A stretch of DNA of 39,495 bases from Siminovitchia thermophila (GTDB lineage Bacteria > Bacillota > Bacilli > Bacillales > Bacillaceae_C), in contig NZ_JAFBFH010000040.1 of NCBI RefSeq assembly GCF_016909185.1, positions 1 through 39,495 of the forward strand, written 5' to 3'. The position numbers were made by a program, and so were the translations under genes. Shown piece after piece: positions 26,726-36,913 of this stretch; position 1 is the stretch's first letter; each line of letters starts with the position of its first letter. Under the pieces are notes generated by a model, which searched no databases, was not told where the DNA came from, and saw only the letters and a program-made list of their open reading frames with translations.

Positions 26726-29712
26726 TTTAAATCAGGGAGATAATTAAATATCAAGGGATCTTCTTGTCCCATTGTCCACATCGCTACCCCTCTACATCCG
26801 TATTTATAAAGCATTTTAATTGTTTCCACAAAACCGATAAAATCGCTGTTATATGCAACCGAAAATCCTTGAGCATCTCCCACAAAAAACTTGGTAAACC
26901 AAATACCAGCATCGACCATTCGAACCCTGATATTCTTTTGCCCCGTCCAGGACTGAACCTTAGCAAGCGGCAGGTTGTTGTAATCTTCATCCCACTCAGT
27001 ACCCTTTGGCTCGGTTTCTCCAATATCAACACCTGAATAGGTTAAATATCCAAAATCGTCATAAGGAATACGATTATTATTTTTATCGAATCTTTCAACT
27101 TCACCATATTTGTGGACTTGACCATGAATTTCAACTTCCAATTTTTCTAAGGGTTCATAACGGTCCGTGGTAGATACATTAAAGAGGGATAAAACAACTG
27201 TCCCGCTTTCAACATAAACACCGTGTGCGCTTTTGGAAGCAGCATTGGAAAGGCTTATACCTTTTAAATATTCTTGCCTACCTACACGGATATAAGCCTT
27301 ATTATTGTGAACCGTGGCATAAACGCTAACTGTTTGGCCTTTTAAACTGATCAGCGAATCCGACATCCAGGCCGAGGCGATTTCCTCAAACCCGCCTTTG
27401 CCATCCTCGTAAGCCAAAACGACCTTATTTTGTCGATAATCTAACAATGCCAAATAACCTTTTTTGGCGTTGCCTTCTTCATCGGCACAAAGCCTTATCC
27501 CTGCTTTAGGATAGGTACCGCTGACAGCAATATCCGCCCGCACTTCAACATTACAGGAAAGCGGATGATACAAAACTAATTGATTGGACGTTCCAGCATT
27601 TGCACCTGATTTAACCCGACCATCATTTTGTAAAATCCAGTCTCCATTGCTAAATCCAATTTTTCTAATTCCTTGATCATCGGTACAGGCATAGGCCTTT
27701 TCTTTTTCATAGTAAACTTTATTGCTACCCGATTCCCAATGATCTTGAATCCGCATGTAATAAGGCAGCGATATTATATTAAATTTATCAGGTTCCTCAT
27801 TACTCAAATGGTGGCTAAAAATATCTTCAAAAATAATGGCCGGTCTCGGTGGTCTCCTTAATAGTTCTCCTGTTAATACCATTTCCTTGGGTATTTCCGT
27901 CTTGACAGGTTTTCCATTACTATTACGCTTGTAATATGGAGCTAAATAGCTGGCAAATTCGACAGTCCCGCCTTTAAAGTTTTGATCAAAATCCTCACAG
28001 ACAACAAATCCCCAAATATATCCCGTACTCGGGCCGATTGTAATTGTATTTGATGTACTAAAATTAAATGTTCCTACTTCTAACCATGCATATTGATCAA
28101 CATAAAACGGCCACCAATCTTCAAGTTTATTTCCCCCAATAGTAAAATTACTGCCATTCAGGGAACAATTAATCTGGTTATTTGTGAATGTATTGAAGTG
28201 GACAAGTGCTATTAACTTGTATTTTCCAGCTTGTTCTAAACCAAAATCAAACCTAATTAAACCATTTTTACCACTATCATCTGAAGCGGGCACGCAGGAT
28301 TCGGTATTTTCATCGTATTGGTAACGTGCCTTATTTGCTCGATAGGCCCCTGGAAAATGATAGGTTTTTCCCAAATATTTTTCCGGGATTTCTATTCCAT
28401 TGCTGGAATAGAGAGCATCAACGTGGCCGCTGTGTTTAAGTTTATTTGCAACACTTTTGATGCCCGTGAATATGGGCTGTTGGCTTTTAAAATAGCTAGT
28501 TATCAGATCTTGACCAGCAAAAGATGTTTTATTTATACGCCCTTCAACTGGTTTAGCGTATTCCACTAAAAATTTATCATACAGATGGGGGTACGTAACC
28601 TGATAGCCCGAACCGGCATCATTAAAACCCGTAATCGGCAACCAAGACTGGTCATGCCAAATCCATTTCCCTTGATCCTGTTCGCCATGGTTATGGACAT
28701 ACATACCATTTTGCCACATCACCAATTGATGATAAGTAACTGCATTCCCAGGCTGTTGTGCATCTAAACCCCATCTTCTACCGTATCCAGCGTTTCCAAT
28801 CCAGGTTTTTTCAGTTGGTAAGGAATCCTTAACATGTTCTAATACATCTTTCAACCACCATAATGGTGTAGAAGGACCTGGAGCCGAATAAGCATAGGTA
28901 AAATCATATGTCATAAGTTGAAATTCATCAATTGCTTGGTTTCCGTTTTTATCCCTAACAGCAGCAAGCGTTTTATAATCATGCCATCCGTAATAGTGTG
29001 GGTTAAAATCACCTGTCATGGCATACATATTGACCCTTAGTTTCATCCCTAAAGGTATGCAGACTTCATCTTTAATTCTTTTTAAAAAATTTGCATAAAC
29101 AGTCCAATCATTTCCATCTGCATAACCCTCGACTCCTTTACTCGGGTCCTCTCTAAGATAGTAAATAGGCTCACCGTCTTGTAACGTGTAAGTTTTTTCA
29201 AAGTCAATTTCGATTGTAACGACATTCGGCCAACGCTCCCGGTATAATTCAGCGATCTTTTTTACTTGTCGGATAAACGTATTTTGCACTGTCTCCCTAT
29301 TCAAATGTAAAATTCGATCAACCTTTTGTCCAAAACAGATAAACTGCAAGGCATATTCAATATCGGGATAGTTTTCCATCAGATATTGTAATGAAGTCGG
29401 AACCCAACTTTGAATGGCTGTTTCATCAGCATTTAAAACGGGATAACCATCCTCCCATTTCCTGTCATTATTATTGTTGGATATTCTAAAGTTATAAATG
29501 GTTCCGTCAATCCAGACACCAAATTCGTGCATTCCAAATGATGTAATTTTATCATGATACATTTCATACATATGGAAAAAATTTCGGTTTGTATCTCCCC
29601 ACGTTTTGATTCCGTCAGGATCAACTATTTTCCATTCTCCATCAATTTTTTGAATGTACCTGTCAAATACAAGGCTTGAAGGTACATTCAGTGACCAACT
29701 CATGAATTTCAT
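26722..29712 (-). CDS. Tail hydrolase, GH18-type barrel with large insertion
   Basis: 996 residues. The N-terminal 340 look like a family 18 glycosidase: VTIEIDFE (165-172) holds the third Asp (170) and the catalytic Glu (172) of the DxxDxDxE motif, with the first two Asp replaced. QLMTYDF (265-271) and NAGYGRRW (307-314) match later strands. The last strand motif, GCRGVAMWTMGQEDP, is found only at about 972-986. Between them are about 600 residues of carbohydrate-binding and lectin-like beta domains. It is therefore probably a tail-tip receptor and wall-degrading protein. It overlaps its neighbours by 4 bases at each end. Confidence 0.75.
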   Translation of the reverse strand: MKFMSWSLNVPSSLVFDRYIQKIDGEWKIVDPDGIKTWGDTNRNFFHMYEMYHDKITSFGMHEFGVWIDGTIYNFRISNNNNDRKWEDGYPVLNADETAIQSWVPTSLQYLMENYPDIEYALQFICFGQKVDRILHLNRETVQNTFIRQVKKIAELYRERWPNVVTIEIDFEKTYTLQDGEPIYYLREDPSKGVEGYADGNDWTVYANFLKRIKDEVCIPLGMKLRVNMYAMTGDFNPHYYGWHDYKTLAAVRDKNGNQAIDEFQLMTYDFTYAYSAPGPSTPLWWLKDVLEHVKDSLPTEKTWIGNAGYGRRWGLDAQQPGNAVTYHQLVMWQNGMYVHNHGEQDQGKWIWHDQSWLPITGFNDAGSGYQVTYPHLYDKFLVEYAKPVEGRINKTSFAGQDLITSYFKSQQPIFTGIKSVANKLKHSGHVDALYSSNGIEIPEKYLGKTYHFPGAYRANKARYQYDENTESCVPASDDSGKNGLIRFDFGLEQAGKYKLIALVHFNTFTNNQINCSLNGSNFTIGGNKLEDWWPFYVDQYAWLEVGTFNFSTSNTITIGPSTGYIWGFVVCEDFDQNFKGGTVEFASYLAPYYKRNSNGKPVKTEIPKEMVLTGELLRRPPRPAIIFEDIFSHHLSNEEPDKFNIISLPYYMRIQDHWESGSNKVYYEKEKAYACTDDQGIRKIGFSNGDWILQNDGRVKSGANAGTSNQLVLYHPLSCNVEVRADIAVSGTYPKAGIRLCADEEGNAKKGYLALLDYRQNKVVLAYEDGKGGFEEIASAWMSDSLISLKGQTVSVYATVHNNKAYIRVGRQEYLKGISLSNAASKSAHGVYVESGTVVLSLFNVSTTDRYEPLEKLEVEIHGQVHKYGEVERFDKNNNRIPYDDFGYLTYSGVDIGETEPKGTEWDEDYNNLPLAKVQSWTGQKNIRVRMVDAGIWFTKFFVGDAQGFSVAYNSDFIGFVETIKMLYKYGCRGVAMWTMGQEDPLIFNYLPDLK

Positions 29713-30557
29713 ATTTTACTCACGCCCCAAGTCCACTGCTTGAACTCCGCTATTCCATGGAAGCCAATTCCCGCATCAACCATATAGATTAAATTGCCTG
29801 TTTGCTCTTTTTTCATAAATTGAATATTTATTCTTGTGGCACCTACCGGGAGCAACATAAACCTTTGTCGATTTCTATAATAGACGGGTTTAATTCCGTC
29901 ATAATCGCTTGACTGGCCAACATTAAATTTTTGCACACCCAAGCCAATGACTTTTCCATTTACACTTGCTCTTTGTTTAGCGGCACTCAGTATGATTTCA
30001 TCACCTATTTTCCCCCCGGGGAAACAAAATTCCCTTGTATAACGGTAATTGAGTGGGTTTTTTTCAAGCGTTTCATCTGTGTATGTTCTGTCATACTGAT
30101 TTTCAATAAAACCACCATAAAAGGACGTAATTCTAAGGAAATCATAATCATTTTTTGGATATAGCGTTAAATCCAGCCCTGTTGTTAAAATAGGAATTCT
30201 GTAATCCTCATGGTAAACATTTGGTATCGTGATCGTTTCGAATCCTCTACCCATAACATTAAAAAAACGTTCTTCCAAATGGAAAAATGTTTGCGGCTGA
30301 TCCCCTAAATAAACATTTTCATATGTTGTTGCATTATGGGATTCATCAATATTAAATCTTGTCAATTCCAAAATGTCTTGAGTAGCAGGAATTTCACCAG
30401 TTGCCTGCATTCCTTCTTGCAATTGAATATCCGTTATTCTGATATTGCCTTTGTCAACATTTTCCGCACTTATATTTAATTCAATGCTTTTTACTTTTTT
30501 TGAGCTGTAATGCTTAAAAGTGGTTAAATATCGGGTAAATTCATCTTTATCCATCAT
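29709..30557 (-). CDS. Tail-tip or baseplate accessory protein
   Basis: 282 residues from the ATG at 30557 (AGGTGG upstream); a longer frame to 30662 is inferior. Beta-rich, with the segment SIELNISAENVDKGNIRITD resembling the preceding 66-residue protein. Then comes a long receptor-like part. Located between the tail-associated protein and the GH18-type protein, so a structural tail-tip role is likely. No catalytic motif. Confidence 0.7.
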   Translation of the reverse strand: MMDKDEFTRYLTTFKHYSSKKVKSIELNISAENVDKGNIRITDIQLQEGMQATGEIPATQDILELTRFNIDESHNATTYENVYLGDQPQTFFHLEERFFNVMGRGFETITIPNVYHEDYRIPILTTGLDLTLYPKNDYDFLRITSFYGGFIENQYDRTYTDETLEKNPLNYRYTREFCFPGGKIGDEIILSAAKQRASVNGKVIGLGVQKFNVGQSSDYDGIKPVYYRNRQRFMLLPVGATRINIQFMKKEQTGNLIYMVDAGIGFHGIAEFKQWTWGVSKI

Positions 30558-30747
30558 GTGACCACCTGATTTCAGTTGGGTGGTAAACCCAAACAGTTGA
30601 GATTCTACCGCCCTGTAGCATGAAATCAGTAATATTGGCAGTGCCTTTTTGAACATCATCAATTACCAAAGCAACTTCAATTGATTCAACGCCTTTACTT
30701 GGATTTTGCACTTTGATTGTCTTATTATATTCCGAAAAAAATATCAT
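30547..30747 (-). CDS. Small tail protein
   Basis: 66 residues, MIFFSEYNKTIKVQNPSKGV, then ALVIDDVQKGTANITDFMLQ. It is similar in pattern to the N-terminal region of the next gene product, which suggests tandem duplication or a split. The ATG overlaps the stop of the tail-associated gene upstream, and its own end overlaps the next start. Confidence 0.7.
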   Translation of the reverse strand: MIFFSEYNKTIKVQNPSKGVESIEVALVIDDVQKGTANITDFMLQGGRISTVWVYHPTEIRWSHDG

Positions 30748-32234
30748 TAACTTTCACCTTCAATCAGAGGGATAAAGACGGGATCATCTTCTGTACCATC
30801 TTCATATTTGATAGTTACATATACCCCAACTTTCCCATTAGGTCCAAGTTGGATATTATCCGTACTGGCTCTAAAACTGATAGAGTATTCATCACGATGA
30901 GATGGATAAACAACCTGCTTTAGCTCTTTTTTTCTCCCCGGTTCCCCCACTGCTTTAAAGGAAGAGTTGCCGCTATACCCATTCATTGGATCAATTTCCC
31001 ATCCTGTATTCTGCCAATAAGAAAAACCGTCGTCAGCCCTTGAGTTTAAAAGCAAGTTGAAAACACTCAAATTCAGCATGTCGTCACGTTGGACAGCATC
31101 CTCAGATTGTAAAAAGCTGTCTCCTTCCTGAATCCCTGTTAGGAGGCTACTCATTGTAGGCCTGGGATTTTCTAGCTCAATTTCAGTGTCCCAAGGTCTT
31201 TTTACGTTATAGCGCCATTTCATGATACGTTTACGTTCATTCAGATCAAGTTCAGTGTCGTACACCCATACACTATCACCAAGATTAAAGCTTTCATGAC
31301 TTAATCCTGTCAACGCTGATAAATCCGCTAATTTAATAATGTATGAGCCTACTGGCTTACTTAAAACGTCAAGGGCGTACAATCCCCTTTCATACAAGTG
31401 GTATGGGTTTGTGAAGCGTTCGTCTTTTGTCACTCGAACGTACTTTTCTTTCGTATATTGATAGTTTTCGATATACTCTAATCCTTTAGGATGGGCATCT
31501 TTAATAGAAAGATTTTCTTTGCCGTACAAATAAAGTTTTGTGGTCAATTCCTCTGTACTGTATTCAGCATCAATCTCTTCCATGTTTTTTCGATATACGA
31601 TTGAAGCACCTGAATCTTTTCCGATAGGTTTTATAAAATGAACTAAATTATTAGCTGTATCAAAGTCTAGTTCACCATCAAAGACTTTAGGAAGCTCACG
31701 TAAAGCCTTTATACGATTAACGAAACTTTCTTCCAAGTCAAGGTTCCGTCTTTGATCGATTTCAACCCTTCCAACGTTCCAGTCAGTTTCATCTAACATG
31801 TCATATAACATTTCTGCCGGAGTAGCATTTTCCCACTTCCAAACTTTCATAGGTTCGGAACGTTGCAGATCATACCAAGTGGCTTCACAATAGACTTGTA
31901 TTTCAAAAGTGCTTGCTGAACGGATTTTATTAATACGCCGAACGATATAACGTTTGTCTGCTATTTGGACATAATTTTCATTCTGAATATATTCTTTTTT
32001 TGGATCAGTAAAGGGTAAGCTGAAGGTTAGTGTATCAATGCTGTTGATTTCCTGCTCCAAAATAGGTTCGTCTGCATTCTCTAATACTCCCAACCTTTCA
32101 CCTTTTCTGTTAAAAACCATCAATTGGGCCCTGGCTAGGGGAATACGTTCTTTATCTGCGCTGAATGATCGACTATTGTATTTTACTTTTTCCAGTTGAT
32201 TGTATATTTCTGATTGGTTATATTTCAGCATCAT
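30747..32234 (-). CDS. Tail-associated (Tal-like) baseplate hub protein
   Basis: 495 residues. The N-terminal 380 (ARAQLMVFNRKGERLGVLEN, EINSIDTLTFSLPF, DKRYIVRRINKIRS, ATPAEMLYDML) match the Prophage_tail / gp27-like hub family of siphoviruses. The C-terminal 110 form a carbohydrate-binding beta-sandwich (NLLLNSRADDGFSYWQNTGW). It closes the tail tube and positions receptor-binding and wall-cleaving parts. It follows Dit and an appendage gene. Confidence 0.83.
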   Translation of the reverse strand: MMLKYNQSEIYNQLEKVKYNSRSFSADKERIPLARAQLMVFNRKGERLGVLENADEPILEQEINSIDTLTFSLPFTDPKKEYIQNENYVQIADKRYIVRRINKIRSASTFEIQVYCEATWYDLQRSEPMKVWKWENATPAEMLYDMLDETDWNVGRVEIDQRRNLDLEESFVNRIKALRELPKVFDGELDFDTANNLVHFIKPIGKDSGASIVYRKNMEEIDAEYSTEELTTKLYLYGKENLSIKDAHPKGLEYIENYQYTKEKYVRVTKDERFTNPYHLYERGLYALDVLSKPVGSYIIKLADLSALTGLSHESFNLGDSVWVYDTELDLNERKRIMKWRYNVKRPWDTEIELENPRPTMSSLLTGIQEGDSFLQSEDAVQRDDMLNLSVFNLLLNSRADDGFSYWQNTGWEIDPMNGYSGNSSFKAVGEPGRKKELKQVVYPSHRDEYSISFRASTDNIQLGPNGKVGVYVTIKYEDGTEDDPVFIPLIEGES

Positions 32235-32242
32235 TTATTCCC

Positions 32243-33334
32243 TCATTCCGTTACAAGCCAAGGAGAACAATAATACGTCCTTTTAAAAGGTTCGATACCG
32301 CTAGGAAATGTACTCGGCATGTTTCCAAATGGAATGTTAGTTGCACGATAACCGCCCGCTGTTGTATGAGGATTAGGTCTTTCTGCTAATTCCCTTATGA
32401 ATGTTTCAGCATTAAACCTGTTTATTTGGATGACGCTTCCTTCTTCCAATCCATTCCAGTTAGCGTTGTTTCCATCATGACGAGCAATCCAGTATAGACC
32501 TGGGGGAATAGTTTCATCTATTTCCGCGTATCCCCATTTTTCTGGTTCAACAGTAATAATGGGGCTTTGAAAAATTAATTCCCCCGGATATAGATGGCCG
32601 TTATCTTTATACAAACCGATACGGACCCTCGCATTAGTCCCTGAACCTAGCATAATGCCTGCGCGTTTAAACGTGGTTTGAACCGATAATGGGAACGGAA
32701 AGGCGTCTAATGTATTTGCATATACAAGAACCCTGAATGCAGGATAATGAGTGAATGGATTATAAACAAGTGTTCCATCTTCTCCCCTGATCACAGGATG
32801 GTAGTCACGCCTTTGATGGGATAAATATGTGCCGGGTAAAAAAAAATACGGAGCCACACCGCCCAAAATGTTATAATTATCGGGAAGTTCGCCCCCGCCG
32901 CCGCCAATATTTTCAATTTCATCCCTTATTTCACTTATTTCAGCATTAATATCATTAATCGTTTTGGACTCACTAACAATATGCGTAAAGTCTGCTGTGA
33001 TAACATCATTTGCGCTCTGCTGTCTTTCAAATACAACAACACCATAGGCAGGTTGAATTATATATTCGTTGGCGGGTATTTCTTGGCCGTTTCTATAAAC
33101 AATAGGCGCAGGATTGTTTAACCAGTTTCTTACACTTCCCTCATAAATTCTGTAGCGCAAAGCAGGATCATCCTGATCTATTACTGGCCTCAACCTGTGA
33201 TTGGTAGCCGTGGCCACTTGTAAATTTAAAACTTCTTGCAGCTTATTTATATCATGTTGTAATCCTGAAATGTGAGCAGACAGTATAGATTCGCTGGATA
33301 AGTCCTTGTAAGGTGTTTTGGCCACTTTTTTCAC
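32243..33334 (-). CDS. Tail appendage / upper baseplate protein
   Basis: 363 residues. N-terminal helix (SESILSAHISGLQHDINKLQEVL), a beta domain, a short coiled coil (INDINAEISEIRDEIENIG), a five-Gly hinge, and a C-terminal beta-rich domain with WGYAEIDETIPPGLYWIARH. This is the shape of a trimeric fibre. Position between Dit and the hub suggests a receptor-binding or baseplate role. It contains two ATTAAT units 9 bp apart, probably from codon use. Confidence 0.7.
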   Translation of the reverse strand: MKKVAKTPYKDLSSESILSAHISGLQHDINKLQEVLNLQVATATNHRLRPVIDQDDPALRYRIYEGSVRNWLNNPAPIVYRNGQEIPANEYIIQPAYGVVVFERQQSANDVITADFTHIVSESKTINDINAEISEIRDEIENIGGGGGELPDNYNILGGVAPYFFLPGTYLSHQRRDYHPVIRGEDGTLVYNPFTHYPAFRVLVYANTLDAFPFPLSVQTTFKRAGIMLGSGTNARVRIGLYKDNGHLYPGELIFQSPIITVEPEKWGYAEIDETIPPGLYWIARHDGNNANWNGLEEGSVIQINRFNAETFIRELAERPNPHTTAGGYRATNIPFGNMPSTFPSGIEPFKRTYYCSPWLVTE

Positions 33335-33340
33335 GCCCCC

Positions 33341-34090
33341 TTATGTCCATCTGCTTTTTGAATGAACCTTTATTTCTGAAACTGTTGCATCACCAACAGT
33401 AGCCACTTTTATATTGTTGCTTCCCATTTCAAAATAGGGAAAGGTCATTGAATCAATATCATTATTTGCTGAACGCTTTTTCCCATCAGTTTGCAAGATA
33501 TACGATGTGATATATTTGCTGTCAAAGACTAATATTTCACCGCTGGATAGTTTCCCGTCAAAAGTGATTTTTGCATTGTCGGTTTCTACAGTGATAGCTC
33601 CCAAAGCATTTGTGCCTTTGATTTCAATGATTGGCAATGATTCTGTATTTCCTTTATTTCGGACAATGGAATAGGTTCCAGGAGCTTTGAATGTGAAAAT
33701 TTCATCCTCAATTGCATAATAAAAAGGATCCGGACAAAAGAAGTTTAAATCACCTTGCCCAATTGATAAAACTTCTTCCATTTCGGTTGTATCTTGAATA
33801 ATTCCTTCAATGAACATATTCGGCTCGTCACTAAACACAATCGGCTTAGGCTCACGCTTATTCAACTTACCTGATAGAAAACGAATCCTTTCACGATAAT
33901 TTATGGCTGTCTCTTCTATTACCGTAATTGATACAGGAAGAATGATAGGCTCATGCTGTTTTTGGAAGAAATATGCTCCATCACGCCCCAAAATAGTTTT
34001 AGTTGCCAAGGACTGAGGGGGAAGTATTGGCCGTTTAATGTCGTTTACGGTTAAATACGGACTAAAGTTAAAATTATCGTAGTTTAACAT
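33341..34090 (-). CDS. Distal tail protein (Dit)
   Basis: 249 residues. The N-terminal hub domain has ATKTILGRDGAYFFQKQHEP and PVSITVIEETAINYRERIRF, and DPFYYAIEDEIF begins the C-terminal galectin-like part, as in SPP1 gp19.1-type Dit. It forms the hexameric ring at the end of the tail tube. It starts at the base after the tape-measure stop. Confidence 0.87.
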   Translation of the reverse strand: MLNYDNFNFSPYLTVNDIKRPILPPQSLATKTILGRDGAYFFQKQHEPIILPVSITVIEETAINYRERIRFLSGKLNKREPKPIVFSDEPNMFIEGIIQDTTEMEEVLSIGQGDLNFFCPDPFYYAIEDEIFTFKAPGTYSIVRNKGNTESLPIIEIKGTNALGAITVETDNAKITFDGKLSSGEILVFDSKYITSYILQTDGKKRSANNDIDSMTFPYFEMGSNNIKVATVGDATVSEIKVHSKSRWT

Positions 34091-36913
34091 TTAAAAACCC
34101 CCTTCTGCCCTTGTCCTGTCACTTCTTTTCCTTCCGAGTTCCCTGTCCATATAAGGTGCTGTTACTCTTGCAATTTCCCTACCTTCTAAAACGACTGGAA
34201 TAATGATTTCTTTCGAGCCGCCACCGCTTACCGGCTCCATAAAGTCGGAGTTATCCTGATAAAGTTGTGAATGCGATCTGCCAGCTTCCCTGGCATATCT
34301 CATGCTGACATCATGAGGGATCACCTGGGTGCCGGATGGGAGCATGACCAGCTCACCCCGGCCACCCTCGTTGATTCTTGCGAATCCTCCTGCCCAATCA
34401 TCCGTCCCCCTGGCAAGTTGAGGAATCTTGGAAATGCTGACACCAGGAATCTTGTTGATTAAACCAATGGCTGCGTTTATTCCTTCGATAACGCCATTTA
34501 CAAATCCCTTCACCTGGCTAACAAGCGTCTCAACTGCACCTTGAATTCCATCGAACACCCCGCTCACAAAGCCCGTTAGACCATCCCAGGCATTTCTTAT
34601 ACCATCAAATACGCCCGAAATGACAGAACTCACTTTATCCATGATGCGAGTTGCGATACTAAAGATTTTGCTGAAAACACGAGACACAACGCTACTTAAA
34701 GTGCTGATGACACTAGAAATAGTCCGGATTACCCCCGTTATGGTGTTTAGCACATTTCTAAAAACCTTAGATATAACGCTGAACACCGTGCTAAAAACCC
34801 CCGACACGAAAGTTATAATTGGAGTTATAGCACTAAAAATGTTCTTGATAACTCCGGCTATAAAAGTGACTATCGGCGCAATAATGCTAATGATCGTCGA
34901 AATCACCATGGCCACAAAGGAGATAATTGGTGTAATGGCTGCGATGATATTTGCCAGCACATCGACGACTACAGATAGCACCGCCATAATCACAGGAATG
35001 ATCGCGTCAAAAACTGCAATCACTGCTTCAATTATTGCAATGAGGGCTGGAGCCACTGCTTGAACGATGTTCATAATCGTTTCAATTAGCATCGTTAAAA
35101 CAGGCAACAAAGCACCAATTAATACCGATACCAACGGCGCTACTTTAGAGATAATCCCAGCTATGGTTTCAACCAAAGACATAACAACTGGAAGTAATTG
35201 CATGAATACATCGATCAAAATCGGAATGACCGCCATTGCAATCTCCATGATGGTTGTTCCCAGGTTCACGACGATTGGTAAAAGTGCGCTAATGACATTC
35301 ATTACCATAGGAATTACTGCTGCCGCTAGTTGACCTAAAGATTCCCCTAGCAACGTCAGTAAAGGCATTGCCATTGAAGCGATCTCACTGAATCCAGTCG
35401 CTATTTGTGGGCCAAACTCGGACAGAACAAGCATTGCGATTTTAAGTACCGGATTAAAGCCAAGGAACAGTGCAGACAGAGTATTTACCTGGCCTCCAGC
35501 GCCTTGAAATCCGTCTACGATGCTTGAAACAAATTGGCCTATTGCTTCTACAACAGTTGTAATGACGTTTCCGATCGTTTCAAAGATACTAAGCAATTTT
35601 CCGCCAATTTCACTTGCAAAGGTCTGCACTCCTTCAACTGCCCCGGTCCACATATTCTGCAGGATTGGCAGGACGACAGATACAACATTAGAGACAACCT
35701 CCTGGATTGATTGGAAGGCCCCAAACACTTTCCCGCGGAATTCTTCACTTGTTGCCATCGCTACACCAAACACAACAGCCAGCGCCGTTATTCCGGCGAC
35801 AACCAGGCCAATAGGACTAAGTAACAGCGATGCAAAACTAATTAAAGATCCGAAACCAGAAGTTAAGGTTCCAACGATTTTTAAAGCTGGGCCAATTCCA
35901 ACCATGAACCCAGCACCGATGGCGATTGCTTTTAAAACTAACCCTTGCATCGATGGCGATAATTCATCAAACTTCGCTTTTAATTCCCCCGCCTTGGTCA
36001 AAAAGGCGTTAAAAGCCTCACCGAACTTCACCCCAAGATCGGCCGCCTTATCCTCTACAACCCCTAATCGTTCATTAAAATCAGCGAGTAAAGGTTTCAT
36101 CGTAGAGAAGAAACCGCCGCCTTTTCCACCGGCATCAAGAAAGTTGGCCCCTATCCTTGCCACAGAAGCCCAAATGTTAGCGATCGCCGCGGTGAATGAT
36201 TCTTGTCCCATGATTTTCGCCGCTCCGCCAATATTCTTTTCAATCGCGTTCAGGAACATTTCAGAGGAAATTTTTCCTTCCGATGCCATATCCCTGATAG
36301 CTTCCGCTGTAGTGCCAGCTTCTTCTGCCAACCATTGATAGATTGGCAATCCTCGGTCAGCAAGCATATTCAGATCGCCGGTATAAGCTCGTTGTGCTGT
36401 TTGGACTTTGTTAAAAATAGCACCCATCTCGTCCATTCCTGCTCCAGCAATCGCCGCGGCATCCCCGGTTAATGAAAGATACCTCGTCAACTCTTTACCA
36501 GGCTTAATCCCAGCCGCAACAGCACTGGCCGCAGTTGTCGCCGCTTCATCTAATCCGTATGATGTGCCTTTGACCGATTCGAGGGCTGAATTCATGATAT
36601 TTTCAACACTACCTGCATCATGACCTAACCCTTTAAGTTTTGCTTTGGCAGTATCAATTCCAACTAACCGATTAAAACCTTTTACAAGCGTTACACCGGT
36701 CAAAGCACTCGTTGCTCCAACCGCCGGAATGGTTATGCTTCGTGTTAATTTATCTCCTACGCCACTTATTGATTTGCCAATTGAAGAAAACCGATTTCCG
36801 ACAGAGGAAACTTTATTTTGTAGATTTGCCAGGGAAGCCTGGGCTCTTTGAAATCCAGCCTGGAACCCTTTAGCATCCGCTATTAATTTCGCTGTAAGAG
36901 TGTAGTCTGCCAT
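34091..36913 (-). CDS. Tape measure protein
   Basis: 940 residues. The N-terminal coiled region (AQASLANLQNKVSSVGNRFS) is followed by a tape-measure domain at about 70-260. From about 320 to 740 it is a long series of hydrophobic Val/Ile/Ala helices, and a C-terminal region carries GGSKEIIIPVVLEGREIARV. Hydrophobic length and position between chaperones and Dit are diagnostic. At the usual 0.15 nm per residue the tail would be about 140 nm. No lytic domain is evident. Confidence 0.93.
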   Translation of the reverse strand: MADYTLTAKLIADAKGFQAGFQRAQASLANLQNKVSSVGNRFSSIGKSISGVGDKLTRSITIPAVGATSALTGVTLVKGFNRLVGIDTAKAKLKGLGHDAGSVENIMNSALESVKGTSYGLDEAATTAASAVAAGIKPGKELTRYLSLTGDAAAIAGAGMDEMGAIFNKVQTAQRAYTGDLNMLADRGLPIYQWLAEEAGTTAEAIRDMASEGKISSEMFLNAIEKNIGGAAKIMGQESFTAAIANIWASVARIGANFLDAGGKGGGFFSTMKPLLADFNERLGVVEDKAADLGVKFGEAFNAFLTKAGELKAKFDELSPSMQGLVLKAIAIGAGFMVGIGPALKIVGTLTSGFGSLISFASLLLSPIGLVVAGITALAVVFGVAMATSEEFRGKVFGAFQSIQEVVSNVVSVVLPILQNMWTGAVEGVQTFASEIGGKLLSIFETIGNVITTVVEAIGQFVSSIVDGFQGAGGQVNTLSALFLGFNPVLKIAMLVLSEFGPQIATGFSEIASMAMPLLTLLGESLGQLAAAVIPMVMNVISALLPIVVNLGTTIMEIAMAVIPILIDVFMQLLPVVMSLVETIAGIISKVAPLVSVLIGALLPVLTMLIETIMNIVQAVAPALIAIIEAVIAVFDAIIPVIMAVLSVVVDVLANIIAAITPIISFVAMVISTIISIIAPIVTFIAGVIKNIFSAITPIITFVSGVFSTVFSVISKVFRNVLNTITGVIRTISSVISTLSSVVSRVFSKIFSIATRIMDKVSSVISGVFDGIRNAWDGLTGFVSGVFDGIQGAVETLVSQVKGFVNGVIEGINAAIGLINKIPGVSISKIPQLARGTDDWAGGFARINEGGRGELVMLPSGTQVIPHDVSMRYAREAGRSHSQLYQDNSDFMEPVSGGGSKEIIIPVVLEGREIARVTAPYMDRELGRKRSDRTRAEGGF

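Noticed and set aside
32942-32960. Two ATTAAT units in the tail appendage gene
   Set aside because: They are 9 bp apart within a coiled-coil coding region, fit normal Ile-Asn codons and do not form a five-unit array.
35520-36338. Long + strand open frame (272 codons) inside the tape measure gene
   Set aside because: It is antisense to a well-supported tape measure gene, lacks a ribosome site and has biased low-complexity composition, a shadow of the repetitive Val/Ile/Ala codons.
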